Shown in pieces: positions 53,550 to 62,110 of a stretch of 64,000 bases of DNA. The stretch is from Oscillospiraceae bacterium. GTDB taxonomy: Bacteria; Bacillota; Clostridia; Oscillospirales; CAG-272. The stretch lies in contig SVSI01000003.1 of assembly GCA_015064385.1 (NCBI GenBank), forward strand, positions 1 through 64,000, written 5' to 3'. The position numbers and the translations under genes were made by a program. Positions within the stretch are counted from its first letter, which is position 1, and each line of letters starts with the position of its first letter. The notes beneath the pieces are model-generated. The model did not search any database, was not told the origin of the DNA, and worked only from the letters and a program-made list of their open reading frames with translations.

Positions 53550-55259
53550 TTACCAGATCTTTATCGCCTGGAAGCAGATGGTCTGATAGTCATACTTGGC
53601 GGACACCGGGTTGTCCACGTAGTAAAGAAGCGTTTTGTCCGAGCCGAATCCGAGATAAGGGCTGTAAGATTCCTTCTCGACGCCGTTTTTGCCATGATAC
53701 ATCGGGTTTGTTATGCTTATAAACGTCTCGCCGTAGTCAAAGCTGAGGAAAAGAGTCCTGTGCTCGCCGATAACGAAGAGAGTTCCGCATTCTCCGCCTT
53801 CGGGAGTCCAAGCGCACCAGGGAGCGCTTCCAAGGGTCTTGCCGTTTTGATCCTTTATTTCGGTTCCGAGCTTATCCTTGTCGGGCCAGTCTGCGAGGTT
53901 TGTTGTCTTTCTGTAATATATAGGACAGCCGCCGCCAATGCCGCATATCTCGTAAACCATAAAGTATTCGCCGTTACCCATCTTTGCTATCGAGATCATT
54001 CCGGGACGGGCGTTATACTCAGTGCAGTTTGCTACGATAATGGGTTCATCGGTAACTCTGGTCCCGCCGTCTGCTCCGATCCAGGTCTTCATATCGGTTG
54101 AATACTTGTAAACGAGCTTCTGTGCCTTGGGACCGTGCTTGTCGTTTGCCTCATCACTCTCGTCCGAGTAGAAGCAGTAAACTCTTCCGGTCTCTTCTTC
54201 AAACACGAAATATGGCTCCCACAAGCCGTTAGTGTCATCGGCGTTACCCGCAAGGTCAACGTTGCAGTAAGCCGTCCAGCTTTCGCCGAGATCGGTACTG
54301 TAATAAAGAGTCATACTTGACGTTTGCGTAACAAAACCATTGTAATATCCTGTTCCTTTGGAACAAGCACCGAGGAAGAGCGTTCCTTCCTTGAAGTCAC
54401 CCATATCTTTGGGAAGCTCGTAGAGGCAGGGCTGTAAGCAGTAGTTGTTTACCAGGTGTCTTGTAGGATTGTTGATATCGGTCATATCGGTGTTGTACTT
54501 ATCTTCGGCAGTGGAAATGTAATCCCAGCTCTTTCCGCCGTTGGTACTCTTATATATTCTGTAACCCGCTTCATCGTATGTAGCAAATGATGCGAAGAGC
54601 GTTCCGTTTTTATCACCGTTGTGCTCAAGCTCTATAAGAGTTTCGTATGCACAGAGACCGTCAAAGTCTTTGCCGCTTATTGCGATAGTAGAGGTGGTCT
54701 CTACGCTGAATTCGGCAAAGTTATCAAAAATTATCGAGTCAAGATTAACGGTACCGTTATGCACCGTGTTTTCTGCCATAGCTACGCAGTTATCGGTTTT
54801 CGCCGGTTTTGCGTATGTCATAAGGAAGAATTTCATGGCACGGATAAGACCTTGGTCGTTTTTTGCTGCAACAACGATCTTGTCACTCGTGCTTCTTACG
54901 GTAAATGCGTTTTCGGGGGCTTTTTCAAGAGCGGACATAGCGCTTTTGCTCTCTGCGCGGTTGGTTTCTCCGAGAAGTATCTCGCGCTTGCCCTCTCCGG
55001 CGCCGTCATAGTCGGTTTTGACGGTAAGAGACGCACCGGTAAGTCTGAAGAGCTCGTTTTTGAAAAGTAAAAAGTACTCTTTGAGGTCGAGGGAGGCGTC
55101 TTCGCTTCTGACGATAACGTACTCGCTGATGTCGATCTCGGGTGTGCCTTCTTCGGGAAGGGCTGGAACGTCGTCCGGCTGATCCTTACACGCTACGAGA
55201 AGAGTGAGTGTCATAGCGATCAGCAAAAGCGATGCCAAAATTTTTTTGCAGGTTTTCAT
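53550..55259 (-). CDS. Sialidase-like lipoprotein with glycosidase-type N-terminal domain
   Basis: A 569-residue predicted lipoprotein (signal ending LLVAC, Cys24). An N-terminal domain of about residues 45-180 (LFRLTGASLTVKT, REILLGETNRAESKSA) resembles the accessory domain before catalytic domains of GH20/GH67-type enzymes. The C-terminal part has Asp boxes (STNGGKSWDY near 235, STDLGESWTAY near 335, SFDYGETFIS near 510). The fold is a sialidase-like propeller. Substrate and activity are inferred. Convergent to pyk and unrelated in domain order to the lipoprotein on the other side of pyk. Confidence 0.83.
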   Translation of the reverse strand: MKTCKKILASLLLIAMTLTLLVACKDQPDDVPALPEEGTPEIDISEYVIVRSEDASLDLKEYFLLFKNELFRLTGASLTVKTDYDGAGEGKREILLGETNRAESKSAMSALEKAPENAFTVRSTSDKIVVAAKNDQGLIRAMKFFLMTYAKPAKTDNCVAMAENTVHNGTVNLDSIIFDNFAEFSVETTSTIAISGKDFDGLCAYETLIELEHNGDKNGTLFASFATYDEAGYRIYKSTNGGKSWDYISTAEDKYNTDMTDINNPTRHLVNNYCLQPCLYELPKDMGDFKEGTLFLGACSKGTGYYNGFVTQTSSMTLYYSTDLGESWTAYCNVDLAGNADDTNGLWEPYFVFEEETGRVYCFYSDESDEANDKHGPKAQKLVYKYSTDMKTWIGADGGTRVTDEPIIVANCTEYNARPGMISIAKMGNGEYFMVYEICGIGGGCPIYYRKTTNLADWPDKDKLGTEIKDQNGKTLGSAPWCAWTPEGGECGTLFVIGEHRTLFLSFDYGETFISITNPMYHGKNGVEKESYSPYLGFGSDKTLLYYVDNPVSAKYDYQTICFQAIKIW

Positions 55260-55360
55260 ACGGAATCTCCTTTTGGGAACGTGTTTTATTTATTGTAGCA
55301 GAAATAAAGCGGATATAATATGGGAATTTCACTTAAAAATGTAGCTTTTGTAGCGTTTTG

Positions 55361-56401
55361 TCAGTTTTCAAAAAATTCATCGACAAAATAAGCATTTGTG
55401 TTTGCAACCTTGCCGCTTGCATCTCTGACCGAAAGGCGTATGTAATTGCAGTCGGGATCAATAGGAAAGCTTGCTTTTGTAAGAGCTTCTCCGTTGGGAG
55501 CCCAAGCTGCCCCTGCTTTGCGAATGCCTGTGTGGAGCATAATGCACTCGGCGTCCGAGCACTCGATATGCACACGCAGACCGTTTTCGTCCTTTTCAAT
55601 GTATAGCGAATATATTTCGGGACCTGTGGACGCGTAAAAATGTCCGTCCTTAAGCGCCGTTGTAATACTTTCGTATTGCAGCTTATCTGCCTTTATCATT
55701 GTAAATCCCTTGAAAGCCGTATCCGACTTTCTTCCGGGAACACCACCGTTGTGATTGTCGTCTGCTGCGATGCAGTATATCCTGCGACCGGCTCTTAAAA
55801 TGTCGTCATAAACGCGAGGGTTGTAATCGCCGAAACCGTGAACCTCTGTGGAATTATATATTTCAAGAGCGTTCATACCCTCGTATTTTATGTATTCCGG
55901 ATAGCTTTCGAGCGACCACGATGGATGATTGTAGGTAACGAAAAAGCCCTTGTCTCGCGCTATCTTTATCATTTCGTTTATTCTTTCGGGAGTGTAGTAC
56001 CTCTCGAAATCGGGCTCGTCCTCATAGAATTTCACCTCGTCAAGATGCTCTAAAGCGCCCTTAAAAACGTATTTCGATCTGTGATAGCATACCTGCCTGA
56101 AATTATCGCTCTCAAGCGCGATGAGACATAGATGGCAGGTCTTTAGAAATTTATTCTCTCGTCCGTTGCTCGGTTCGGTGATCTCCATTTCGTAGCCGCG
56201 CAGGGGGAGAAAATCGTCGTCGGCAAGATCGTTATGGTCAATCATAATATCGTGATCGGTATAGGCAACTATCGAATATCCGTGGTCCTTGTAGATCTTT
56301 TTTACCTCTTCGGGAGTGAATTTTCCGTCCGAATAGGTAGTGTGGCAGTGTAGATTGGCCTTGTAAAAGTCACCGCTTTCGGGGAGTAAAAACCTTCTCA
56401 T
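55361..56401 (-). CDS. PHP-domain metal-dependent phosphoesterase
   Basis: A 346-residue cytosolic protein of the polymerase-and-histidinol-phosphatase superfamily. Metal ligands are in ANLHCHTTYSDG near residue 16 and VAYTDHDIM near 42. Further His ligands lie in CHLCLIALE near 90, TYNHPSWS near 158, and IAADDNHNGG near 210. Its substrate is not known. A C-terminal beta-rich region of about 100 residues follows. I chose the start at the ATG after AGGAGA instead of the longer frame. Confidence 0.88.
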   Translation of the reverse strand: MRRFLLPESGDFYKANLHCHTTYSDGKFTPEEVKKIYKDHGYSIVAYTDHDIMIDHNDLADDDFLPLRGYEMEITEPSNGRENKFLKTCHLCLIALESDNFRQVCYHRSKYVFKGALEHLDEVKFYEDEPDFERYYTPERINEMIKIARDKGFFVTYNHPSWSLESYPEYIKYEGMNALEIYNSTEVHGFGDYNPRVYDDILRAGRRIYCIAADDNHNGGVPGRKSDTAFKGFTMIKADKLQYESITTALKDGHFYASTGPEIYSLYIEKDENGLRVHIECSDAECIMLHTGIRKAGAAWAPNGEALTKASFPIDPDCNYIRLSVRDASGKVANTNAYFVDEFFEN

Positions 56402-56419
56402 ATCAATGTCTCCTATGTT

Positions 56420-56448
56420 ATTATACGTTTTTGCATTTGTTTTGTAAA
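56420..56448 (-). promoter_or_regulatory. Promoter of the PHP-domain gene
   Basis: On the minus strand TTTACA and TATAAT are separated by 17 bases, just before the gene. Confidence 0.65.
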
Positions 56449-56644
56449 TAAACAAACCGAAGCACTTGACGAAATCGAAACAGCATTGTACAGTATTGTA
56501 TAATAAAACAGAGGTGATAATACGTTTGAAAATCCGAACGCTATCGTTATATCAAGCATCGCGCTCGCCATATACCGTTTTTACTATCTCTATGATTACA
56601 ACTTTATTTCAAGTGCTTGTAACGGATTTGTCAGCATGAGATCG

Positions 56645-57385
56645 TTACTTTTTAATGATATATTCGTTACCTGTGCCAATTTTTCTTACGTGCGGAGCAA
56701 CGAGAGCGTCAACACGGCGGTCGGGATATGCCCATCTTACACCGTTTTTAATAACCGTACGGACGTGCTCGTTGTAGTACGTCGGGAAAGTCTCGTGACC
56801 GGGCTGGAAATAGAATATCTTGCCTTGACCTCTGCGGTAGCAGCAGCCCGAACGGAATACCTCGCCGCCCTCGAACCAGCCGATAAATACGAGCTCGTCG
56901 GGCTCGGGAATGTCAAAGGGCTCGCCGTAGGTCTCCTCGTGCTCAAGATCGAAATACATAGGAAGACCCTTTGCTATCGGGTGAGCGGGATTTACTACCC
57001 AAACTCTTTCAAGGTCGCCGTCCTCTCTCCAGCAAAGATTTGCAGGAGTACCCATAAGACGCTTGAACGGCTTCGAGTGATGTCCCGAGTGGAGGAAAAT
57101 GATTCCCATGCCTTTAAGAACGGCGTCCTGGACCATTTCAGCTACCTCGTCGGGAACGTCTTTGTGCTTCATATGTCCCCACCAGAGAAGAACGTCGGTC
57201 TCGTTTAAGATCTCCTCGGAAAGTCCGCAATTCGGCTCGCCGAGAGTTGCGGTACGAACGGTAATATCTTCCTCTGCGCCGAGAAAGTCTGCAATCACCT
57301 TGTGGATACCCTCGGGATATACCGCCTTCGCGGATTCGTGGTGCTGTTCGTGGAAAAATTCATTCCATACGGTTACTCTGATCAT
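56645..57385 (-). CDS. ThuA-like glutamine-amidotransferase-fold protein
   Basis: A 246-residue member of the ThuA family, linked in rhizobia to trehalose use. Motifs visible are VTVWNEFFHEQ at the start, DVLLWWGHMKHKDV near 65, IIFLHSGHHSKPF near 97, and the C-terminal FYFQPGHETFPTYYN. The family has a class I glutamine amidotransferase-like fold. A trehalose or other disaccharide role is inferred only. The 188-base gap before the PHP gene has no convincing gene. Confidence 0.9.
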   Translation of the reverse strand: MIRVTVWNEFFHEQHHESAKAVYPEGIHKVIADFLGAEEDITVRTATLGEPNCGLSEEILNETDVLLWWGHMKHKDVPDEVAEMVQDAVLKGMGIIFLHSGHHSKPFKRLMGTPANLCWREDGDLERVWVVNPAHPIAKGLPMYFDLEHEETYGEPFDIPEPDELVFIGWFEGGEVFRSGCCYRRGQGKIFYFQPGHETFPTYYNEHVRTVIKNGVRWAYPDRRVDALVAPHVRKIGTGNEYIIKK

Positions 57386-57515
57386 TTTTGATTACCCCCT
57401 TGTTTTGCAATCAATTTATATTATTTATTTTTGTATTTGTGATTATAAGAAATGCTGAAAAATGATTCAACGTTGATATTGACGAAAACTTGCACAAAAT
57501 TGACATTTGTTGAAA

Positions 57516-59720
57516 TTATTTTGCGTAGTGGTTGATAAGACATCCGTCTGCGAGGATCTCGCGCTCACCGCTCGAGAGGTTTTCAAGAAGAAGCTCTATC
57601 TTTTCGCACTTACCTTCGTTTATAACGTAAGCGTCGAGCTTTTCTGCACCCGACATTACCGCGCTTCTTGCACCGGTAATGAAAAGATAGTCGCCCTTTT
57701 CGACCTTAAGCTCGCCTTTGTACGTAAAGGGGAGCATACCCCAGTTGATAAGGTTGGATCGATAACGCTTGGTTGCGTACTCAAGAGCGATATTTGCGCT
57801 TCCGCCGAGTACTCTCTGGCAGGACGCTGCCTGCTCTCTTGCGCTTCCGTCTCCGGGACGCAGAGCACATATAGTGCTTCCTATCTGAAGATCGCCCGCG
57901 CTGACCTTAACTCCCTTGATCTCGGAGATCTTTTCCAGTATTGCCGCGTCGGGCTCCTCAAGTGCCTTTTTTGCCTCGCTAACGTACTGCGGATCCTTTC
58001 TCGACAGAGTGAACTGTGCAAGACGTAGAGGATTCGAGCGGTAGGAGGACGTGTCTCCCGAAGGGATAAGCTCGTCGGTAGTGGTAACGGGATCGTTAAT
58101 TATCGAGACTGCCTTTATGAGCAGATCCTCTGCAAGAGCGGGCATCTCGGGCCAGTCGGTGATGTTCGGGCCGAGAACGAGCTCGGTCTCGGGAATGGGA
58201 TTTCCGTAGCCGTTGTAGATACGGTTGTCGTAAACCGCGTTGTCGAAATTATAATCGTAGGTAGTGAATTCTCCCTCAAATTCGTCTGCGGGAGTGAGGA
58301 TGCCGCCGTTTGCCGCGGTTGCTGCGATCGAACGCGAGTCCATAAGAGCTACCGCTGCGATCTGATTGTCGTTCGGCTTTGAGCCCTCACGGTTGGGGAA
58401 GTTTCTCGTCGAGTGTCTTATCGAGAGTCCGCCGCACGCAGGAACGTCTCCCGCACCGAAGCAAGGTCCGCAGAAAGCGGTACGGAGGGTTGCACCCGCC
58501 GAAACGAGAGTCTCGGCAACACCCTGCTTCATAAGCTCAAGCAGTACGGGCTGGCTTGCGGGATATACCGAAAGCGAGAACGCACCGTTGCCCGTGCTTT
58601 TGTTTTTAAGTATATCAGCCGCCGCGGTGAGGTTGTCAAACGTACCGCCCGCGCATCCCGCTATAACGCCCTGATCGACGTGCATCTTGCCGTCGTAGAA
58701 CTTGCTGACAAGATCAAGGCGACCTTCGGGAACGCCGAGCTGCTCGACGGCAGTCTTTTCAACCTCCGCGAGGATCTTGGGGGCGTTTGCGAGGAATTCT
58801 CTTATCGTATAGGTGTTGCTCGGATGGAAGGGAAGAGCTATCATCGGCTCGACTGCCGAGAGGTCGATCTCAACGAGTCCGTCGTAGTACGCGCCGTCCT
58901 TGGGAGAGAGCTTTTTGTAGTCGTCAGGTCTCTTGTGACCGCTCAGATACTTTTCGGTCTCGCCGTCCGTTTCCCAGATGGAGGAAAGACAAGTGGTCTC
59001 GGTGGTCATAACGTCGATGCCGTTACGGAATTCCATAGGAAGATTTGCAATGCCGTCTCCTACGAATTCAAGCACCTTGTTCTTGACAAATCCCGACTTG
59101 AAGGTCGCGCCGATAAGAGCGAGCGCAACGTCCTGAGGGCCTACACCCTTGCGGGGAGCACCCGTGAGATGTACGCAGATGACCTCGGGATATTTTATAT
59201 CGTAAGTACGGTTAAGAAGCTGCTTTACAAGCTCGGGACCGCCCTCGCCGATAGCCATACATCCGATAGCGCCGTATCTGGTGTGACTGTCCGATCCGAG
59301 GATCATTTTTCCGCATCCCGCGAAATTCTCACGCATAAAGGAGTGAATGACCGCCTGATGCGCGGGGACGTAGATTCCGCCGTATTTTTTAGCCGCCGAA
59401 AGACCGAAAACGTGGTCGTCCTCGTTGATCGTTCCGCCAACCGCACAAAGCGAGTTGTGGCAGTTGGTGAGAACGTAAGGAAGAGGGAACTTTTTAAGTC
59501 CGCTCGCCTTTGCGGTCTGAATGATACCGACGTAGGTTATGTCGTGCGATGCCATAGCATCGAATTTGATGTTAAGAAAAGAGTCGTTTCCCGATACGTT
59601 GTGAGATGTGAGTATCGAGTACGCCATAGTGTTTTTGCGCGCTTCGTTTACGGAAAGCTCGCCTTTGTCCGAGAATTTTCCGTTTTGATAGAAAACGCCG
59701 CTATTTGTGAGTTTTACCAT
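57516..59720 (-). CDS. Aconitase-family hydratase
   Basis: A 734-residue iron-sulfur dehydratase of the aconitase/homoaconitase superfamily. The catalytic domain shows TNCHNSLCAVGG near residue 83, SDSHTRYGAIG near 143, and cluster ligands in FCGPCFGAGDVPACGG near 415. The C-terminal swivel domain has GDGSAREQAASCQRVLGGSANIALEYA near 630. It differs from the long AcnA and short two-subunit forms and resembles the hydratases annotated in Clostridia. Activity on citrate is possible but not shown. Single gene with its own promoter. Confidence 0.9.
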   Translation of the reverse strand: MVKLTNSGVFYQNGKFSDKGELSVNEARKNTMAYSILTSHNVSGNDSFLNIKFDAMASHDITYVGIIQTAKASGLKKFPLPYVLTNCHNSLCAVGGTINEDDHVFGLSAAKKYGGIYVPAHQAVIHSFMRENFAGCGKMILGSDSHTRYGAIGCMAIGEGGPELVKQLLNRTYDIKYPEVICVHLTGAPRKGVGPQDVALALIGATFKSGFVKNKVLEFVGDGIANLPMEFRNGIDVMTTETTCLSSIWETDGETEKYLSGHKRPDDYKKLSPKDGAYYDGLVEIDLSAVEPMIALPFHPSNTYTIREFLANAPKILAEVEKTAVEQLGVPEGRLDLVSKFYDGKMHVDQGVIAGCAGGTFDNLTAAADILKNKSTGNGAFSLSVYPASQPVLLELMKQGVAETLVSAGATLRTAFCGPCFGAGDVPACGGLSIRHSTRNFPNREGSKPNDNQIAAVALMDSRSIAATAANGGILTPADEFEGEFTTYDYNFDNAVYDNRIYNGYGNPIPETELVLGPNITDWPEMPALAEDLLIKAVSIINDPVTTTDELIPSGDTSSYRSNPLRLAQFTLSRKDPQYVSEAKKALEEPDAAILEKISEIKGVKVSAGDLQIGSTICALRPGDGSAREQAASCQRVLGGSANIALEYATKRYRSNLINWGMLPFTYKGELKVEKGDYLFITGARSAVMSGAEKLDAYVINEGKCEKIELLLENLSSGEREILADGCLINHYAK

Positions 59721-59762
59721 CTTAAAAGTCTGCCTTTCGATTAAACATAAAATAACAAAATA

Positions 59763-59791
59763 ATTATATCACGAAGGATTTTGTCTGTCAA
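59763..59791 (-). promoter_or_regulatory. Promoter of the aconitase-family gene
   Basis: On the minus strand TTGACA and TATAAT are separated by 17 bases, 43 bases before the ATG. Confidence 0.78.
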
Positions 59792-59811
59792 TAGAATATT
59801 GGAAAAAGAGC

Positions 59812-60162
59812 GGGCGGATATAGAATCCGCCCCAACGGGGAGAATTTAAGTTCTTGTGAATTTTGATAATTGCAAACCGCATTCGCAGGAGCTAACAGAG
59901 GCGCCCATCCGCGCCGCGCCGACCCGAAACGATAAGGCACAGATAATTATATCTCTGTTGTTTCGCGTTGTGGCGCGGGGGAGGGTTGGATTTTAAGGAA
60001 GGGAGGGGCGATTTCGCCGCTTCCACTCCTTTCCTTAATTGTTCTTTGCGAGACTTTCTGTCAACACAGAAAGTCGGAAAATAATAAATAAAAGCGTTTT
60101 CGTGTTCGCACGGACTCTTTCTTCAAATTGGCTTCGCCGCCACCTTCTCTCGCAAGAGAAGG
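59812..60162. repeat. Hairpin-rich non-coding block
   Basis: About 350 bases without a credible gene but with five inverted repeats in a row. They are GGGCGGAT/ATCCGCCC (59812-59832); a long arm with CCGCGCC/GGCGCGG, GAAAC/GTTTC and an inner stem (about 59909-59978); AAGGAA/TTCCTT (59995-60037); GACTTTCTG/CAGAAAGTC (60052-60075); and CCTTCTCT/AGAGAAGG (60143-60162). Base composition is patchy and GC-rich in the second repeat. It looks like a cluster of REP-like or decayed mobile sequences, or a structured RNA gene. Confidence 0.6.
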
Positions 60163-60191
60163 CTTTTTGGTTTGCGGATTTTCGGTGCCAC

Positions 60192-60220
60192 TTGACAAAA
60201 CACTCAAAACATGATAGAAT
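60192..60220 (+). promoter_or_regulatory. Promoter of the structured leader
   Basis: TTGACA and TAGAAT are separated by 17 bases. The first transcribed base should lie near 60227, where the long leader hairpin begins. Confidence 0.75.
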
Positions 60221-60226
60221 GTTTTT

Positions 60227-60389
60227 GCCAAACGAACCGAATATTCCACGCCATAAGTGTGTATTTTTTATTTTGATAAAAATACACGCTCATTTCTGCA
60301 TACTTGTGGTGTAGGGAAGTGGTTTGTTTGGCGACAATCGGAGCGACGTATTTTTTGTGCGCTGACTTCGGTTGGCGCACTTTTTATTT
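60227..60389 (+). ncRNA. Structured leader RNA ending in a UUCG-capped terminator
   Basis: GCCAAACGAACC at the predicted 5' end pairs over twelve positions with GGTTTGTTTGGC (60323-60334). Inside, TTCC/GGGAA, an 11-bp helix ACGCCATAAGT/ACTTGTGGTGT, and an inner GTGTATTTTT hairpin continue one long folded rod. After a short linker, GTGCGCTGAC and GTTGGCGCAC close a UUCG tetraloop followed by TTTTTATTTT, an intrinsic terminator (about 60358-60389). It lies just before the next gene's GGAGGG. It could be a regulatory leader or an independent small RNA; I match it to no known class. Confidence 0.55.
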
Positions 60390-60409
60390 TATGTTTTGGA
60401 GGGTCACTT

Positions 60410-60952
60410 ATGGAATTTTTGAAAATTATTCTGGTGAGTATAACTGCTGTATTGTGCATTGTTGCCTTTATTTTGTGTTATCGATTTATAAAGAAAATCA
60501 TAAAAAATGGTGTTAATTTTTCCAGTTTACAAAAATGGTACGGTAAAATAGGTAAAAAAGTAAAACAACTTGCCATGTGGATTTTTCTTGTTGGTGCAAT
60601 TTTTATTATTGTGAGCGGAATAGTAATGTTCTTTGTTTCAATAACACGAGTGTTTACTGACGACATCGTTTGGATTTTGGGTATATTTTTTATTCCCATT
60701 TATATACTTGTTTCGATCGTTTTGGAATTCGTAGCAACGTGGCTCATTTACGCATTTGGCGAACTTGTTGACGATGCTCAGATCATAACCAAAAAGCTTG
60801 ATTCGGAAAGTTTTTATGAAGATAACATAAAAGATAGCGAAGATAGTGAAAAAGCAAGCAAAGTTGAATATTTTTGTCCGTCGTGCGATGCCAAAGTAGC
60901 ACATCAATCAGAGCGATGCAATAACTGCGGACAAAAGCTCGATTGGACTTGA
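60410..60952 (+). CDS. Membrane protein with C-terminal zinc ribbon
   Basis: A 180-residue AT-rich gene product with three membrane segments (about residues 4-24, 57-80 and 88-112) and an acidic Ser/Asp/Lys linker. A C-terminal zinc ribbon of about 22 residues has CPSCDAKVAHQSERCNNCG (two CxxC pairs). Zinc-ribbon-tailed membrane proteins are widespread and mostly unassigned. Start is the ATG after GGAGGG; the longer upstream frame runs through the terminator and is not coding. Composition differs from flanking genes, hinting at transfer. Confidence 0.8.
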   Translation: MEFLKIILVSITAVLCIVAFILCYRFIKKIIKNGVNFSSLQKWYGKIGKKVKQLAMWIFLVGAIFIIVSGIVMFFVSITRVFTDDIVWILGIFFIPIYILVSIVLEFVATWLIYAFGELVDDAQIITKKLDSESFYEDNIKDSEDSEKASKVEYFCPSCDAKVAHQSERCNNCGQKLDWT

Positions 60953-60957
60953 TAACT

Positions 60958-60986
60958 AAAAAGGTACGGCTCACCGTACCTTTTTT
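60958..60986 (+). terminator. Terminator after the zinc-ribbon gene
   Basis: AAAAAGGTACGG pairs with CCGTACCTTTTT around CTCA, with a T-run. Confidence 0.85.
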
Positions 60987-60988
60987 AC

Positions 60989-61017
60989 TTGACATATAAC
61001 TCTGTAAATGTTATAAT
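60989..61017 (+). promoter_or_regulatory. Promoter of apbE
   Basis: TTGACA and TATAAT are separated by 17 bases, starting directly after the preceding terminator. Confidence 0.85.
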
Positions 61018-61048
61018 TTCGGTATAAACCAAAAGGAAACAGGAAATT

Positions 61049-62068
61049 ATGCGTAAATTTACGGCAAAAATAATATCTTTTGTTCTTCTTATTTCGCTTT
61101 TTACTGCGTCTCTTTCGTCGTGTGCAAAAAAAGAGCTTAAGAGCGAGACCGCGCTCGATTGGTTCGATACGGTAACGACCGTCAGCGCGCCGAAAAGCGA
61201 TTTTGAAGATGTATGGAAAATATGCTCCGAGATGTTTGAAAAATACGACAAGCTTTTCGATATTTATAACGAATATGACGGCGTAAATAACGTCTGTACG
61301 GTCAACAAAAACGCAGGCAAGGCGCCCGTAGTTGTGGAAAAAGATCTTTTTGAGCTCCTTGAGTATTCAAAAGAGATCTACTCCGTCACAAACGGAAAGG
61401 TCAACGTTGCTATGGGCAGCGTTCTGAAAATTTGGCACTCTTACCGCGAGGCGGGACTTGAAGATAGTGAAAAAGCCGAAATTCCGTCAAAGGAAGAGCT
61501 TTCGGAAGCGGCAAAGCACATAGGTATTAACGCCGTAGAGCTGAACACAGAAGAGCTTTCGGTCTATATAAACGACGAAAACGTTTCTCTTGACGTTGGT
61601 GCTATCGCAAAGGGATTTGCGGTAGAAAAGGTGGCAAAGGCACTTGAGGAGGCGGGATATAAAAGCGTTTTGATCTCCGCCGGCGGAAACGTGCGTGCTG
61701 TCGGAACGAAGCCGGGCGGCGAAAAATGGAAGGTCGGAATAAGCGATCCGAACGGCGGGAATGCCTATCCCGCGATATGCGAAATATCGGACGCATCGGT
61801 CGTGACGAGCGGATCTTATCAACGCTTTTACACGGCAGATGGCAAGAAATATCATCACATAATCGATCCCGAAACGCTGTTTCCGTCCGAGTATTTCGTA
61901 TCGGTCTCGGTATGCTTACGTGACAGCGGACTCGCAGACGCGCTCTCGACTGCCCTATTTCTTATGAATGAGGAACGGGGAAGAGAGCTTTGCGAAAGCG
62001 TTGGTGCAGAGGCATTTTGGATATACGATGACGGAAAAACGTCGGCAACCGCGGGATTTCCAAAATAA
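61049..62068 (+). CDS. apbE: FAD:protein FMN transferase lipoprotein
   Basis: ApbE attaches FMN to Thr/Ser of extracytoplasmic flavoproteins such as Rnf and Nqr subunits. The 339-residue protein has a lipoprotein signal ending SLSSC (Cys25) and the family motifs NVAMGSVLKIW near residue 125, LDVGAIAKGFAVE near 180, ISAGGNVRAVG near 205, and the metal-binding TSGSYQRF and HHIIDPETLFP near 252-275. The usual partner operon (rnf, nqr or a flavoprotein) is not next to it. Confidence 0.95.
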   Translation: MRKFTAKIISFVLLISLFTASLSSCAKKELKSETALDWFDTVTTVSAPKSDFEDVWKICSEMFEKYDKLFDIYNEYDGVNNVCTVNKNAGKAPVVVEKDLFELLEYSKEIYSVTNGKVNVAMGSVLKIWHSYREAGLEDSEKAEIPSKEELSEAAKHIGINAVELNTEELSVYINDENVSLDVGAIAKGFAVEKVAKALEEAGYKSVLISAGGNVRAVGTKPGGEKWKVGISDPNGGNAYPAICEISDASVVTSGSYQRFYTADGKKYHHIIDPETLFPSEYFVSVSVCLRDSGLADALSTALFLMNEERGRELCESVGAEAFWIYDDGKTSATAGFPK

Positions 62069-62071
62069 ATA

Positions 62072-62110
62072 AAAACTCAGAAGCCACAGCTTCTGAGTTT
62101 TGTTTTTTTT
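62072..62110 (+). terminator. Terminator after apbE, shared with the convergent gene
   Basis: A perfect 13-bp stem (62072-62084 with 62089-62101) around CACA, followed by a T-run that overlaps the end of the convergent amidase-fusion gene. Confidence 0.85.

Noticed and set aside
56514-56639. 41-codon GTG-started ORF between the PHP and ThuA genes
   Set aside because: No clear ribosome-binding site, no promoter with a proper -35, and no recognisable product.
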